Below are positions 41,681-50,184 of a stretch of 55,983 nt of DNA, in pieces (the stretch's first letter is position 1; the number at the start of each line of letters is the position of its first letter). Under the pieces are notes generated by a model that did not search any database, was not told where the DNA came from, and saw only the letters and a list, made by a program, of their open reading frames with translations. The DNA is taken from positions 1 through 55,983 of the forward strand of contig PVBG01000031.1 of assembly GCA_002968845.1 (NCBI GenBank). The letters are read 5' to 3'. A program made the translations under genes and the position numbers. The DNA is from Neorhizobium tomejilense. Lineage in GTDB: Bacteria > Pseudomonadota > Alphaproteobacteria > Rhizobiales > Rhizobiaceae.

Positions 41681-42154
41681 ATGGAAAACCACGAGCCGTT
41701 TTTGCGCGAGGCGATTGCGCTCTCGAAATCCGCGATGGAAGGCGGCGACGAACCATTTGGCTCGGTGCTTGTGAAGGACGGCGAAGTAATCCTTCGTGCC
41801 GAAAACAGCGTCTTCACCGGCCACGACATGACGAACCACGCCGAGATGAACCTGGTTAGACCGGCGGCACAGCAATACGACACGGCTTTTCTCGGTGACT
41901 GCACGCTCTACACCAGCACCGAACCGTGCGCGATGTGCTCTGGAGCGATTTACTGGTCTGGCATCGGGCGTATGGTGTTTGCCTGCTCCGAAACGCGGCT
42001 TGGCGAGATCGCTGGGATCGGGTTGAACGTGCCGAGCCGGGCGGTGTTGCAAACCGGCGCGCGCAACGTCACTGTGGTTGGCCCGACAAACCTCGAAGAC
42101 GAAGCCGCCAAAGTCCATCAGGAATTCTGGCCGAAGCATTTGGGCAAGACATAG
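41681..42154 (+). CDS. nucleoside/nucleobase deaminase (TadA/guanine deaminase family)
   Basis: 157 aa zinc-dependent deaminase. The zinc site is NHAEMN (His53, Glu55) and PCAMC (Cys83, Cys86). It resembles guanine- or cytosine-deaminase-like stand-alone enzymes rather than the tRNA-editing TadA, since DEPFGSVLVKDGEVI replaces the TadA VPVGAVLV motif. The substrate is not determined. Confidence 0.88.
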   Translation: MENHEPFLREAIALSKSAMEGGDEPFGSVLVKDGEVILRAENSVFTGHDMTNHAEMNLVRPAAQQYDTAFLGDCTLYTSTEPCAMCSGAIYWSGIGRMVFACSETRLGEIAGIGLNVPSRAVLQTGARNVTVVGPTNLEDEAAKVHQEFWPKHLGKT

Positions 42155-42319
42155 TCTCTTTCGCCCGAAATGCCCGGACGAGCACTGGACAGCTCCGACG
42201 CATCTTCTCATGGCCGCAACCGGCCCCGGAAACAGCCATGCCGGCATCCGCTCTCCAATCGCGGACTTTTCCTTCGCCGTCTCGATGCCTATCTATGGGG
42301 AAACGAAAGGAACCTTGCG

Positions 42320-42730
42320 ATGTCCGATGTGATCACTCCGAAAGTCCAGAAGACCGATGCGGAATGGCGCGAGATCTTGACGCCCGAGCAGTACCGCATC
42401 CTGCGGCAGGCCGGCACCGAACGCGCCTTTACCGGGCCCTTCTGGAACAGCCATGAAAAGGGTCTCTACAACTGCGCCGCCTGCCACGAGCCGCTGTTCG
42501 TTTCCGACACCAAGTTTGATTCCGGCTGCGGCTGGCCGAGCTATTTCGAGGCGGTGAATCCGGAAGCGATCACCGAAATCCGCGACGTGTCGCACGGCAT
42601 GGTGCGCACCGAAGTCCGTTGCAGCAATTGCGGCGGCCATCTCGGCCACGTCTTCCCGGACGGCCCCCCGCCGACCGGCCTGCGCTACTGCATCAACGGC
42701 CACGCGATGGATTTCGAGGCGATGAAGTAA
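42320..42730 (+). CDS. msrB: peptide methionine-R-sulfoxide reductase MsrB
   Basis: 136 aa cytosolic repair enzyme that reduces Met-R-sulfoxide in proteins. The catalytic Cys124 is in GLRYCINGHAM, with a likely resolving Cys70 in DSGCGWPS. Zinc ligands are Cys52/55 and Cys101/104. The ATG at 42320 has AAAGGAA upstream. It has no signal peptide and no fused MsrA. It stands alone, 165 bases after the deaminase. Confidence 0.96.
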   Translation: MSDVITPKVQKTDAEWREILTPEQYRILRQAGTERAFTGPFWNSHEKGLYNCAACHEPLFVSDTKFDSGCGWPSYFEAVNPEAITEIRDVSHGMVRTEVRCSNCGGHLGHVFPDGPPPTGLRYCINGHAMDFEAMK

Positions 42731-42835
42731 CAACGAAGGTACCGGGTATCCCTGTCACAGAGGTCGGCCGCACGATTGCAAATTTTGTGGGCGAAATCTG
42801 CAATAGTCGCTGTCCGGTTTCTTTCCCGCCGCCTT

Positions 42836-43390
42836 TCAGTCCCTCGCTCCACCCTCTTCCATGACTTTTATGAATTCCTCGTCGCGAGTTCCGCGCGCAA
42901 AGGAAAGAGCCGTCTCGCCTTTACTACCCTTGGCATTCGGGTTTGCGCCATTGGCCAGCAGTGCGGCGACAACATCGGGTCCATTGTCCTGATTGTTCGC
43001 CTGGCAGATAAGCGGGGTCCAACCTCGGACATCCCTCGCTTCAATATCGGCGCCTCGCTGCACGAGGAGGCTGACTGCGTCAGGGTCCGTAATGATGTGC
43101 AGAAGGGTGACGCCTTCATCGTTTCTGGCGTTTATATCGGCCCCGTTGGCGAGAAGGAGATCGAGAATTTTCTCGTCAAAGTACATGTCGAGAAGATGGA
43201 TAGGTGAAAATTTGTCTTCATCGACCGAGGTTGCCAATGCAGGGTCTGTAGCGAGCATCGCGTTTACCGTCTTAAGATCACCGACATGGACAGCGTCGTG
43301 AAATTTCTCGATCGTTGCCGCGTCCATAGCTGCAACCGAACCAAGTGAAATACCGAGCATCACCGACAGGCAAAGGAATAAACGGAGCAT
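42836..43390 (-). CDS. secreted ankyrin-repeat protein
   Basis: 184 aa from the ATG at 43390. Residues 1-21 (MLRLFLCLSVMLGISLG) form a signal peptide. Four or so ankyrin repeats follow, such as SPIHLLDMYFDEKILDLLLANGADINARNDEG and the later TPLICQANNQ and VVAALLANGANPNAK segments. It is probably a periplasmic protein-binding module. An upstream TTG at 43423 would bury the signal peptide and is rejected. It uses slightly more A/T than its neighbours. Confidence 0.85.
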   Translation of the reverse strand: MLRLFLCLSVMLGISLGSVAAMDAATIEKFHDAVHVGDLKTVNAMLATDPALATSVDEDKFSPIHLLDMYFDEKILDLLLANGADINARNDEGVTLLHIITDPDAVSLLVQRGADIEARDVRGWTPLICQANNQDNGPDVVAALLANGANPNAKGSKGETALSFARGTRDEEFIKVMEEGGARD

Positions 43391-43464
43391 TTTTCTCGTC
43401 TTATCTGACCTACTGTCGGTCAACCTATCATACTCGGAAAGACGCGGAACTCTGCTCTAGCGGC

Positions 43465-43851
43465 TCAATAATCGTCGCTGATCTCGAGCCAGTAGCCGTC
43501 CGGGTCCTGCAGATAGACGGAGCGGACGCCGTCGGCACGGGTGTAGATCCGGCCTTCGTTTCTGGCCAGATCGCCGTATTTCGTGCCGGTTGCGGCGATG
43601 TGGGCGACCGCGGCGTCGAGGTCGGTCACGGCGATGCAGAGATGGGTCGACATGGTGACGTAGGTTTGGCCGAAATCGCCTTCGATCAGGTGGATCGACT
43701 GGCTGTCGCCGATGCCGAACCAGCGGATGTTGGGCTTGCGGGCCTTGCACTCGATTTCCGGCAGGCGCAGGACCCGGTGGTAGAAATCGGCGCTGCGGGT
43801 GAGGTCGCGGACCATGATGGACAGGTGGTTTATGTGAAGCGACGCGGCCAT
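43465..43851 (-). CDS. VOC family protein
   Basis: 128 aa from the ATG at 43851 (MAASLHINHLSIMVRDLTRS), preceded by GGGGGAG; a TTG four codons earlier is not needed. It has paired beta-alpha-beta-beta-beta modules with metal ligands plausibly in INHLSI, THLCIAV and GYWLEIS. It resembles glyoxalase I-like and fosfomycin-resistance-like proteins; the reaction is unknown. It is 38 bases downstream of the GFA gene in the same direction. Confidence 0.86.
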   Translation of the reverse strand: MAASLHINHLSIMVRDLTRSADFYHRVLRLPEIECKARKPNIRWFGIGDSQSIHLIEGDFGQTYVTMSTHLCIAVTDLDAAVAHIAATGTKYGDLARNEGRIYTRADGVRSVYLQDPDGYWLEISDDY

Positions 43852-43888
43852 GGTCTCCCCCAATCAGCTCTCGCGGGACCGCCTGACG

Positions 43889-44296
43889 TCAGGTCGGGTC
43901 CTTGTCGTAGACGATGATCCCGGGCGGCAGTTGCACCCAGGAATGCCGGCGGCAATCATAGACCGAATCCTGCGGCGCGGGGAAGCCTGGATCGGCGAAG
44001 GCGCCGACCGCGACCGCCACGAAATGCTGCTCGGCGCCCTCTTCCGTATGATAGAGATTGGTGCCGCAGACGGGGCAGAAGCGGAACCTGAAGCGGGCGC
44101 CCTGGTCTCCGGTGCGGACATATTCGGTGGCCTTGCCGGAGACCTTGTAATCCGGAGCGAAACCGGCAAGTGCCGCAAAGACGCTGCCGGTGCGGCGTTG
44201 GCAGGCGAAACAGTGACAGACGCCGACGCCGAGCGGCTCCCCTTGCACCTCGATCGACAACTGGCCGCAGGAACAGGTTGCTGTGCTGGGCGACAT
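43889..44296 (-). CDS. GFA family zinc protein (glutathione-dependent formaldehyde-activating type)
   Basis: 135 aa from the ATG at 44296 (MSPSTATCSCGQLSIEVQ). It has the CENP-V/GFA Cys set: CSCGQ, GVCHCFACQRRTGS and CPVCGTNLY, which bind two zinc ions. It does not include other domains. The family name comes from glutathione-formaldehyde adduct formation, which is disputed for most members. It lies 17 bases after the aldose epimerase gene, so operon membership is likely. Confidence 0.9.
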   Translation of the reverse strand: MSPSTATCSCGQLSIEVQGEPLGVGVCHCFACQRRTGSVFAALAGFAPDYKVSGKATEYVRTGDQGARFRFRFCPVCGTNLYHTEEGAEQHFVAVAVGAFADPGFPAPQDSVYDCRRHSWVQLPPGIIVYDKDPT

Positions 44297-44313
44297 GGGA
44301 GCACCTCGGTTCG

Positions 44314-45183
44314 TTACGCCGGCAGTTCCACCGTGAAGGCGAAGCGGGCTTTTTCGCCCGGTGCAAGGAGCACGCCGTAGGGGCGTTTCGCCAGGTCGTC
44401 CGAGCCGCCGAGTTCGGCGGCGGTGCCGTGCCAGGGTTCGATGCAGATGAAGGGGGCGCCGGGTTTCTGCCAGAGCGCCAGGTTCGGCAGGTTCTCGAAG
44501 GAAAATTTCAGCGCGGGACCACCCTCGGCGGCATAGGTCAGCCCCTCGCCCGCCCCTTCCGGAAAGATCATCGCATCCGCCTCGAACATCGCATGGTCGA
44601 GCGTCAGGCTGCCGGCCGTAAACGGCGACGGCAGCTTTTCCGGCTTGACCAGCCCGCCTTCCAGCCGCGTCAAAGCCGGTTCGGCGCCGTTGTCGAGGGT
44701 GATTTTGTGGGCCTTGCCCGCCGCGCCGGGAATCGGCCAGACGAAGGCCGGGTGGAACCCAAGGCCGAAGGGCATCGATTTTTGATCGCGGTTCTCGACT
44801 TCGCCCGCGACCGTCAGCGTCCGGCCCTCCAGCGAATGCTCGACCGCCAGCAGGAATTCGAACGGATAGACGGCGCGTGTCGCGTCGGAGGCGGCGAGTT
44901 CGTAACGGCACATGGTCCCGCTCGACGAGGCGAGCGTAAATTCGCTGCGGCGGGCAAAACCGTGCTGGCCCATCTCATAAGCTCTGCCATCGACGCTGAT
45001 CCGGTTGTCCGGTGCCTTGCCGACCATTGGAAACAGCACCGGCGAGCGGCCGTTCCAGAAGGCGGCGTCGCCGTTCCAGAGGAAAGAGCGGCCGTCGGCG
45101 GCTGTCAGCGCCTGCATCTCGGAACCGAGCGAGGAGATGTCGACGGTCAGGTACTGGTTGGAAATGCGGGTGACGTCTGACAT
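44314..45183 (-). CDS. aldose 1-epimerase family protein
   Basis: 289 aa galactose-mutarotase fold. It has the LacX-like landmarks RSPVLFPMVGKAPDN, GQHGFARRSEF, GLGFHPAFVWPI and ICIEPWHGT. The His of GFHPAF and Glu of CIEPWH sit where the catalytic pair is in mutarotases. It interconverts alpha and beta anomers of hexoses or acts on a sugar phosphate. AAGGAG precedes the ATG. It heads an epimerase-GFA-VOC run on the minus strand. Confidence 0.92.
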   Translation of the reverse strand: MSDVTRISNQYLTVDISSLGSEMQALTAADGRSFLWNGDAAFWNGRSPVLFPMVGKAPDNRISVDGRAYEMGQHGFARRSEFTLASSSGTMCRYELAASDATRAVYPFEFLLAVEHSLEGRTLTVAGEVENRDQKSMPFGLGFHPAFVWPIPGAAGKAHKITLDNGAEPALTRLEGGLVKPEKLPSPFTAGSLTLDHAMFEADAMIFPEGAGEGLTYAAEGGPALKFSFENLPNLALWQKPGAPFICIEPWHGTAAELGGSDDLAKRPYGVLLAPGEKARFAFTVELPA

Positions 45184-45274
45184 GGAGGCTCCTTCAGGTT
45201 CCGGTTCGGAATCATGCCCTCACCTTTGCGCGCCGGACGTTTCGGTTCAATGACGCGCGAAACCTTTTCGAGCC

Positions 45275-45643
45275 TCAGGCCCGCATCGCCAGGGCGGGCC
45301 GGCGCTCCTGTTCGGCCTTCTCCGCCATGCGGATTTCATAGGCCTTGCCCCACTCCGCCATCACCGTCACGGCATGATTGAGGCTGCGGCCGAAATCGGT
45401 GGCGGAATATTCCACCCGCTGCACCTTCTCCGCAAACACTTCGCGGCGAATGAGACCGTCCGCCTCCATCTCGCGAAGCTGCTGGGCGAGCACCTTTTCG
45501 CTGACGCCTGAGAGTATGCGCCGCAGTTCGCCGAAGCGGCGGGGCTCGATGTTGATCTCCCAGAGGATGTCGGTCTTCCACTTTCCACCGATCACGTTGA
45601 GGGCGCTGGCAAAACCGCAATCGTCGTCCGTCAGGCGTTTCAT
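45275..45643 (-). CDS. HxlR-family regulator
   Basis: 122 aa. The HxlR domain is CGFASALNVIGGKWKTDILWEI, then RRFGELRRILSGVSEKVLAQQLREME. An early Cys (CGFA) precedes the HTH. It is divergent from the imine-reductase-like gene at 45754; TTACT-GCAG-AGTAA, 13 bases upstream of its own start, is a candidate operator. Confidence 0.92.
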   Translation of the reverse strand: MKRLTDDDCGFASALNVIGGKWKTDILWEINIEPRRFGELRRILSGVSEKVLAQQLREMEADGLIRREVFAEKVQRVEYSATDFGRSLNHAVTVMAEWGKAYEIRMAEKAEQERRPALAMRA

Positions 45644-45656
45644 TCCCGTTCTCCCC

Positions 45657-45670
45657 TTACTGCAGAGTAA
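45657..45670. promoter_or_regulatory. candidate HxlR operator TTACT-GCAG-AGTAA
   Basis: A perfect 5-base inverted repeat around a 4-base centre, located between the HxlR gene and the divergent reductase. A weaker TTAC...GTAA pair follows at 45675-45692. Confidence 0.55.
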
Positions 45671-45753
45671 CCGCTTACCCGAAGGTGCGTAATTTACCGC
45701 CTCCGGCTAGAGGCGTTATCAAAATGCCGTCTCACATATTGGAGTTCGATGCG

Positions 45754-46632
45754 ATGACCACAATAGGGTTTCTCGGCGCCGGCCGAATGGGAACGGCACT
45801 TGTTCGTACGCTCGCGAAAAACGGCCACGAGGTGCATGTCTGGAACCGCACGGCGGAAAAGGCGCAGGCGCTCGGCGCTTTTGGGGCACGACCGGAACCG
45901 ACACCGGAACGGGCGGCGGCCGGAGCGGAGATCGTTTTCGTCAATCTGCTCGACTATCCCGCTTCCGATGCACAGCTGAGGAAATCGGATGTCACCGAGG
46001 CGCTGAAGGGCAAGCTGCTCGTGCAGCTTACCTCCGGTTCGCCGAAGACGGCGCGCGACACCGGCGCCTGGGCGGCCGAACACGGCATCGCCTATCTCGA
46101 CGGGGCGATCATGGCCACGCCGAATTTCATCGGCGAACCGGAGACGCTGATCCTCTACAGCGGGTCGGGCGCCCATTACAGGCAGCACGAAAGGGTGTTT
46201 GCCGGGCTCGGCGGGAAATCCGCTTTCGTCAGCGAGGATTTCGGGGCGGCCTCCGCGCTCGACAGCGCCCTTCTCGGCCAGATGTGGGGCACGCTGTTCG
46301 GTACGCTCCAGGCGCTCGCCATCACCAAAGCCGAAAATATCGATCCCGAAATCTACGCGAACTATCTAAAGCTTTCCCAACCCGTCATCGATGGGGCGGA
46401 ACGGGATCTGACGCAACGGGTGCTGGACGGGCGCGACCGGGGCGACGAGGAAACCCTCGCGACGATCGCAGTCCATAATGTGGCCTTCCGGCATCTCGTG
46501 GAGATCAACACGGAGCGCGGCATCAACCCGGTGATTGCGAACGCCTTCGGCAGCCTTTTCGAGGCGGCCATCCGGAACGGCCACGCCGAGGACGACTTCG
46601 CGGCGCTGGCGCGCTTCATGGAAACCAAATGA
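45754..46632 (+). CDS. NAD(P)-dependent imine reductase/beta-hydroxyacid dehydrogenase-like enzyme
   Basis: 292 aa from the ATG at 45754 (MTTIGFLGAGRMGTALVRTL), with GGAG upstream. The Rossmann motif GFLGAGRMG and VWNRTAEKA fit NADP binding. Where hydroxyisobutyrate dehydrogenases have a catalytic Lys, this reads SALDSALLGQMWG with Asp, the pattern of imine reductases. So reduction of cyclic imines is plausible but not proven. It overlaps the following GFA gene by 4 bases. Confidence 0.85.
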   Translation: MTTIGFLGAGRMGTALVRTLAKNGHEVHVWNRTAEKAQALGAFGARPEPTPERAAAGAEIVFVNLLDYPASDAQLRKSDVTEALKGKLLVQLTSGSPKTARDTGAWAAEHGIAYLDGAIMATPNFIGEPETLILYSGSGAHYRQHERVFAGLGGKSAFVSEDFGAASALDSALLGQMWGTLFGTLQALAITKAENIDPEIYANYLKLSQPVIDGAERDLTQRVLDGRDRGDEETLATIAVHNVAFRHLVEINTERGINPVIANAFGSLFEAAIRNGHAEDDFAALARFMETK

Positions 46633-47054
46633 CCGAGGGCGAAAACCGGCAAGGAGAGGCCGCCCGCACCGCCGCCTGTTCCTGCGGCAACTTCCGGCTC
46701 ACCCTCGCGGGCGCGCCGGAGCGGGTCTATGCCTGCGCCTGCCTCGAATGCCAGAAGGCGACAGGATCGGCGTTTTCCTATCGGGCACGTTATCGCAAGC
46801 AGGCAATCGTCGCCGACGAAGGCGAGCGGCGGCGCTTCCGGCGGATCACCGACGAGGGCCGGTGGATGGACCAGGTCTTCTGCCCGAATTGCGGCACGCT
46901 GGTCTATATGGAGGCGGAGGTCCTGGAGAACGGGATCGTCGTTTCGGTCGGCTGTTTCGGCGAGCCGGATTTCGCGCCGCCGGCTGCGATCTTCTGGTCG
47001 CGCCGGCGCCATGGCTGGTACGAACCGGACGCGGAAATCCGGCTCGTCGAATAG
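46629..47054 (+). CDS. GFA family zinc protein, second copy
   Basis: 141 aa. The zinc ligands are CSCGNF, CACLECQKATGS and CPNCGTLVY, as in the 43889 paralogue, but overall similarity is low and the N-terminal tail is different. The ATGA overlap with the reductase gene implies co-translation and joint control by the HxlR regulator. Function is unknown. Confidence 0.88.
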   Translation: MTEGENRQGEAARTAACSCGNFRLTLAGAPERVYACACLECQKATGSAFSYRARYRKQAIVADEGERRRFRRITDEGRWMDQVFCPNCGTLVYMEAEVLENGIVVSVGCFGEPDFAPPAAIFWSRRRHGWYEPDAEIRLVE

Positions 47055-47057
47055 GGA

Positions 47058-47465
47058 TCAGTCTTTCGCGACCTCGCCTGCATATTCATCGTCCGTCACC
47101 GCGCCCAGCCATTCCGCCGTGCTGCCGTTCAGCGCTTCCTGGATGGCGATGTGGGTCATGGCGGTGGTCGGGGATGCGCCGTGCCAGTGTTTTTCGCCGG
47201 GCGGGAACCAGATCACGTCGCCGGGCCGGATGGCCCGGACCGGCTCGCCCCAGACCTGCGCCAATCCGGCGCCGGCCGTGACGAGCAGCGTCTGGCCGAG
47301 CGGGTGGGTGTGCCAGTCTGTGCGGGCACCCGGTTCGAAGGTGACCGAAAGGGCGCGGACCCGGGCCGGCTCCGGCGCCTCGACGATCGGATCCAACCGG
47401 ACGGTGCCGGTGAAATATTGTGGCGGTGCCTTCGAAGGCTGCGATCCGCTGCGCTTGATGTCCAT
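47058..47465 (-). CDS. cupin domain protein
   Basis: 135 aa from the ATG at 47465 (MDIKRSGSQPSKAPPQYFTG), with GAGGA upstream. The cupin motifs are PGARTDWHTHPLGQTLLV (metal His pair) and IRPGDVIWFPPGEKHWHGA. It matches the (R)-mandelonitrile-lyase-like/carboxymuconolactone-associated small cupins. The actual reaction is unknown. The promoter region holds three CATATRGGTCA repeats. Confidence 0.9.
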   Translation of the reverse strand: MDIKRSGSQPSKAPPQYFTGTVRLDPIVEAPEPARVRALSVTFEPGARTDWHTHPLGQTLLVTAGAGLAQVWGEPVRAIRPGDVIWFPPGEKHWHGASPTTAMTHIAIQEALNGSTAEWLGAVTDDEYAGEVAKD

Positions 47466-47912
47466 GGTTCGATCCTCGCTGAACGACTGGTTACACTTCA
47501 TATGGGTCAGGTCATATAGGTCAGGACGGCATATAGGTCACAACAGGCGCGGCGCGGCATCCAAAAATTCTTGACTTCGATTTTCGCACGTTTATGCCTT
47601 TCAGTCGAAGAGCGTCGGCCTTTGAGGTTCAGTTTGCCTAAGTAATCCCCGGTCTCGACAGGTTCACCCTCCCATGTGTGGAAGAGCGATGACGCTTGCC
47701 CGCGTGGGAACACTGTTCATCGGGGTGGCGGCTTGAGACCGGTTTGGCATTGATCGTGCCAGTGCGGCCTCATGCTGCCCTGAACCGTCCGACTAAGACC
47801 TCCGACGCTTATCTCCCCACAGTCCGGACCTTCGCCACACCGTGCGCGCCCGAAAAGGGCTTCTTGAGTGCCGTTTCCCGCATGAACTTCCTGACCGGAA
47901 GATCAAAACGGC
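47466..47912. other. cupin/DUF1062 divergent spacer
   Basis: 447 bases with the three repeats at 47499-47540. The rest shows no gene, no clear promoter and mixed composition. Confidence 0.5.
47499..47540. repeat. three direct repeats CATATrGGTCA upstream of cupin gene
   Basis: CATATGGGTCA (47499-47509), CATATAGGTCA (47513-47523) and CATATAGGTCA (47530-47540). The starts are 14 and 17 bases apart, 34-75 bases before the cupin start codon. A related CATATAGG lies at about 55868. Confidence 0.7.
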
Positions 47913-48554
47913 ATGTGCGACATCCTCCATCTCGAATGGACTGCAATCCCTAAAACCCCACCCCGGCCGATCCTTGCCTGCAGCGGCTGCGGGCTATCGA
48001 GACCGTTCCGCTCCAGCGGCCGCATCCGCCTCAACGCCAACGGCAAGCGGCTCGATGCCTGGCTCATCTACAGATGCATCGCCTGCGACGGCACCTGGAA
48101 CCGGCCGATCTTCGAGCGGCAGACCATCCGGGCGATCGATCCTGCCATGCTCGACGCGATGCAGGCGAGTACGCCGGACTTCGTGGCCCGCATCGAATTC
48201 GACGCGCAGGCGCTGAAGGCCAAGGCCGGACGCATCGAGGAGAGCGACGATATCGAGATGCGCAAGGCGGTGCTGCGCCACGATGCGGATTGGCGGCGGA
48301 TCGCGATCACGCTCGCCCTGCCCTACCCGACCGGCCTGCGGCTCGACCGGCTGCTGGCAGCGGAACTCCAGCTGTCGCGCAGCCGGCTGCAGGCGCTGTT
48401 CGAGAGGCAGGAGATCCGGATCGGGCCGGAGCGGAAGGACGCGCTGAAACGCGGTATCCGCGACGGCACCCTGATCACGCTCGACCTGCGCGACGAGGCC
48501 GAGCGGCTGGTGGTCGGAAAGGCGGCGATCGGCAGAGCGGCGATGGGCGGCTGA
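47913..48554 (+). CDS. DUF1062 domain protein
   Basis: 213 aa. It has two Cys pairs near the N-terminus, ACSGCGLSRPF and YRCIACDGTWNRPIF, that may form a zinc ribbon. The conserved NANGKRLDAWLIY and the C-terminal LRLDRLLAAELQLSRSRLQALF, resembling an S4-like RNA-binding segment, follow. Function is unknown. The stop abuts the convergent SDR gene at 48555. Confidence 0.9.
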   Translation: MCDILHLEWTAIPKTPPRPILACSGCGLSRPFRSSGRIRLNANGKRLDAWLIYRCIACDGTWNRPIFERQTIRAIDPAMLDAMQASTPDFVARIEFDAQALKAKAGRIEESDDIEMRKAVLRHDADWRRIAITLALPYPTGLRLDRLLAAELQLSRSRLQALFERQEIRIGPERKDALKRGIRDGTLITLDLRDEAERLVVGKAAIGRAAMGG

Positions 48555-49481
48555 TCAGCGATAACCGGTGGCGTCGGCCGGCTTGCCGGGCTCCTGAACC
48601 TCTTTCAGGTAGCGCCAGCAATCCGGCCGCGAGCCGTCGACATCGTCGAACTCATAGACCTTGGCAAGGCCGCCGCTCGACAGCGACTGGCCGTTCCAGC
48701 GTGCCCGGCCCGGATCGGCGGCAAGCGCTGCCACCGCCCGACCGATGAAGCGCGGGGTTTCGGAAATGCAGAAATGCGGCTGGGCGACGAGCGCATCCCG
48801 CCAGGTCTCCTCGGTCACCTGGTAGATATCCAGCATCATTTCGGAGCGCAGCCAGCCGGGGGTGATCGAGACCGAGGTGCTGCCGACCTTCTCGAGATCC
48901 TTGCCGTGCGCCCAGGCCATGCGTGTCACCGCGGTTTTGGCGAGGTCGTAGAAGGGCGAGAGGCGATAATGCTCGGCATTGTATTCCGCCGTGCCATCGG
49001 TGACCTCGACCAGCAGGCCACCGGGCTTCTCGATCATCAGCTTCAGCGCATGATGGGCGGTGATCAGGTGGGTGTCGATTGCCAGCCGCAGCATGCGCAG
49101 GCCCTTTTCGAGGTCGTGCTCCCAGACCGGCTTGTCCCATTCGAACAGATGCTCGCCGCCCCAGATGTCGTTGACGAGGATATCCAGCCGGCCCTGCTCC
49201 CGGCGGATGCGCTCGACGAGCGCTGCGACATCCTCAGGGACGAGGTGATCGAGCGGCACCGCAATCCCCGTGCCGCCGGCTTGCGTCACCAGTTCGGCGG
49301 TATCCTCGATCGTCTCCGGCCGCCGGTATTCCGACTGCTTCTGCCGCGTCGTCCGGCCGGTGACATAAACGGTGGCGCCGGCCGCTCCGAGCTCGACCGC
49401 GATACCCCGCCCGGCACCCCGCGTGGCGCCTGCCACCAGCGCGATTTTTCCCTCGAGCGGCTTTTTGTACACGTGCGACAT
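48555..49481 (-). CDS. short-chain dehydrogenase/reductase, atypical
   Basis: 308 aa. The Rossmann motif is VAGATRGAGRGIA. The usual NNAG is replaced by NDIWGG, and the active-site Tyr-Lys appears as FYDLAKTAV. This matches the DHRS1-like branch of SDRs. GGAAGGAG precedes the ATG. It is divergent from the TetR gene at 49578, whose operator-like sequence lies in the spacer. Confidence 0.88.
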   Translation of the reverse strand: MSHVYKKPLEGKIALVAGATRGAGRGIAVELGAAGATVYVTGRTTRQKQSEYRRPETIEDTAELVTQAGGTGIAVPLDHLVPEDVAALVERIRREQGRLDILVNDIWGGEHLFEWDKPVWEHDLEKGLRMLRLAIDTHLITAHHALKLMIEKPGGLLVEVTDGTAEYNAEHYRLSPFYDLAKTAVTRMAWAHGKDLEKVGSTSVSITPGWLRSEMMLDIYQVTEETWRDALVAQPHFCISETPRFIGRAVAALAADPGRARWNGQSLSSGGLAKVYEFDDVDGSRPDCWRYLKEVQEPGKPADATGYR

Positions 49482-49542
49482 GACTGCTCCTTCCCTTCCG
49501 GTTCCGTATGGTTAGAACTGGCGCTTCACACAAAGGCAATAT

Positions 49543-49562
49543 ATAAACGTTTATTCGTTTAT
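49543..49562. promoter_or_regulatory. candidate TetR operator ATAAACG-N6-CGTTTAT
   Basis: A perfect 7-base inverted repeat with a 6-base spacer, 15 bases before the TetR ATG and 62 bases before the SDR start. It is AT-rich compared with the flanking genes. Confidence 0.72.
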
Positions 49563-49577
49563 AATTCGAGAGGCAAG

Positions 49578-50144
49578 ATGGCGCGACCGAGAACCATGCC
49601 GGACAGGGACGTACTGGCGGCGGCACTGAAGGTGATGCACGAAAAAGGCCCGGAGGCACTGACCTTCGCCTCGCTCGCCACGGCCTGCGGCCTTTCCGGC
49701 TCGACGCTGGTGCAGCGCTTCAGGAACAAGGAAGAACTCGCCCGTGCCGCGCTGCTGTTTGCCTGGGACGATCTGGATGCCAAGACGGAAGCGGCGATCG
49801 CCGCCGCGCCGAAGACACCTCAAGGTGCTGTGGACATTCTCGTCGCGCTTTCCGGAGGCTATGGCGGCATCGAAGCCTATGCCGAAGGCCTGCTGATGCT
49901 GCGGGAGGATTTTCGCGATCCGCGCCTGCGCGCCCGCGGCAGCGCCTGGGGCGAGGTTATCTCCACCGCGATCACCGCCTGTTTTGCGGCAACGCCGGGC
50001 GCGCCGGACAATATCGGCATGCTGATGGCCTCGCAGTGGCAGGGTTGTCTTCTCTGGTGGGGGTTCAATCCCGCGGGGCCGATCGACGCGCATGTGCGCC
50101 GGAGCCTGGAAGCGTTTGTCGCAGCGGTGCTGCCCGGACAATAG
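49578..50144 (+). CDS. TetR-family repressor
   Basis: 188 aa from the ATG at 49578 (MARPRTMPDRDVLAAAL). The HTH is EALTFASLATACGLSGSTLVQRF (residues 21-43). The frame remains open far upstream, but that is antisense to the SDR gene. Probable repressor of itself and the divergent SDR. Confidence 0.9.
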   Translation: MARPRTMPDRDVLAAALKVMHEKGPEALTFASLATACGLSGSTLVQRFRNKEELARAALLFAWDDLDAKTEAAIAAAPKTPQGAVDILVALSGGYGGIEAYAEGLLMLREDFRDPRLRARGSAWGEVISTAITACFAATPGAPDNIGMLMASQWQGCLLWWGFNPAGPIDAHVRRSLEAFVAAVLPGQ

Positions 50145-50145
50145 A

Positions 50146-50169
50146 AAAGGCCCGGAGTACCGGGCCTTT
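50146..50169. terminator. bidirectional terminator
   Basis: A perfect 10-base stem AAAGGCCCGG / CCGGGCCTTT with an AGTA loop, immediately after the TetR stop and 16 bases before the end of the convergent DMT gene. It has short T-runs on each side. Confidence 0.85.
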
Positions 50170-50184
50170 GGTCAACCTTCTGGC

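Noticed and set aside
41426..42247. Minus-strand frame covering the deaminase gene
   Set aside because: It is antisense to conserved zinc-site codons and has no protein-like features.
47499..47540. CRISPR-like short repeats
   Set aside because: Only three 11-base units with 3- and 6-base gaps, no spacers and no cas genes.
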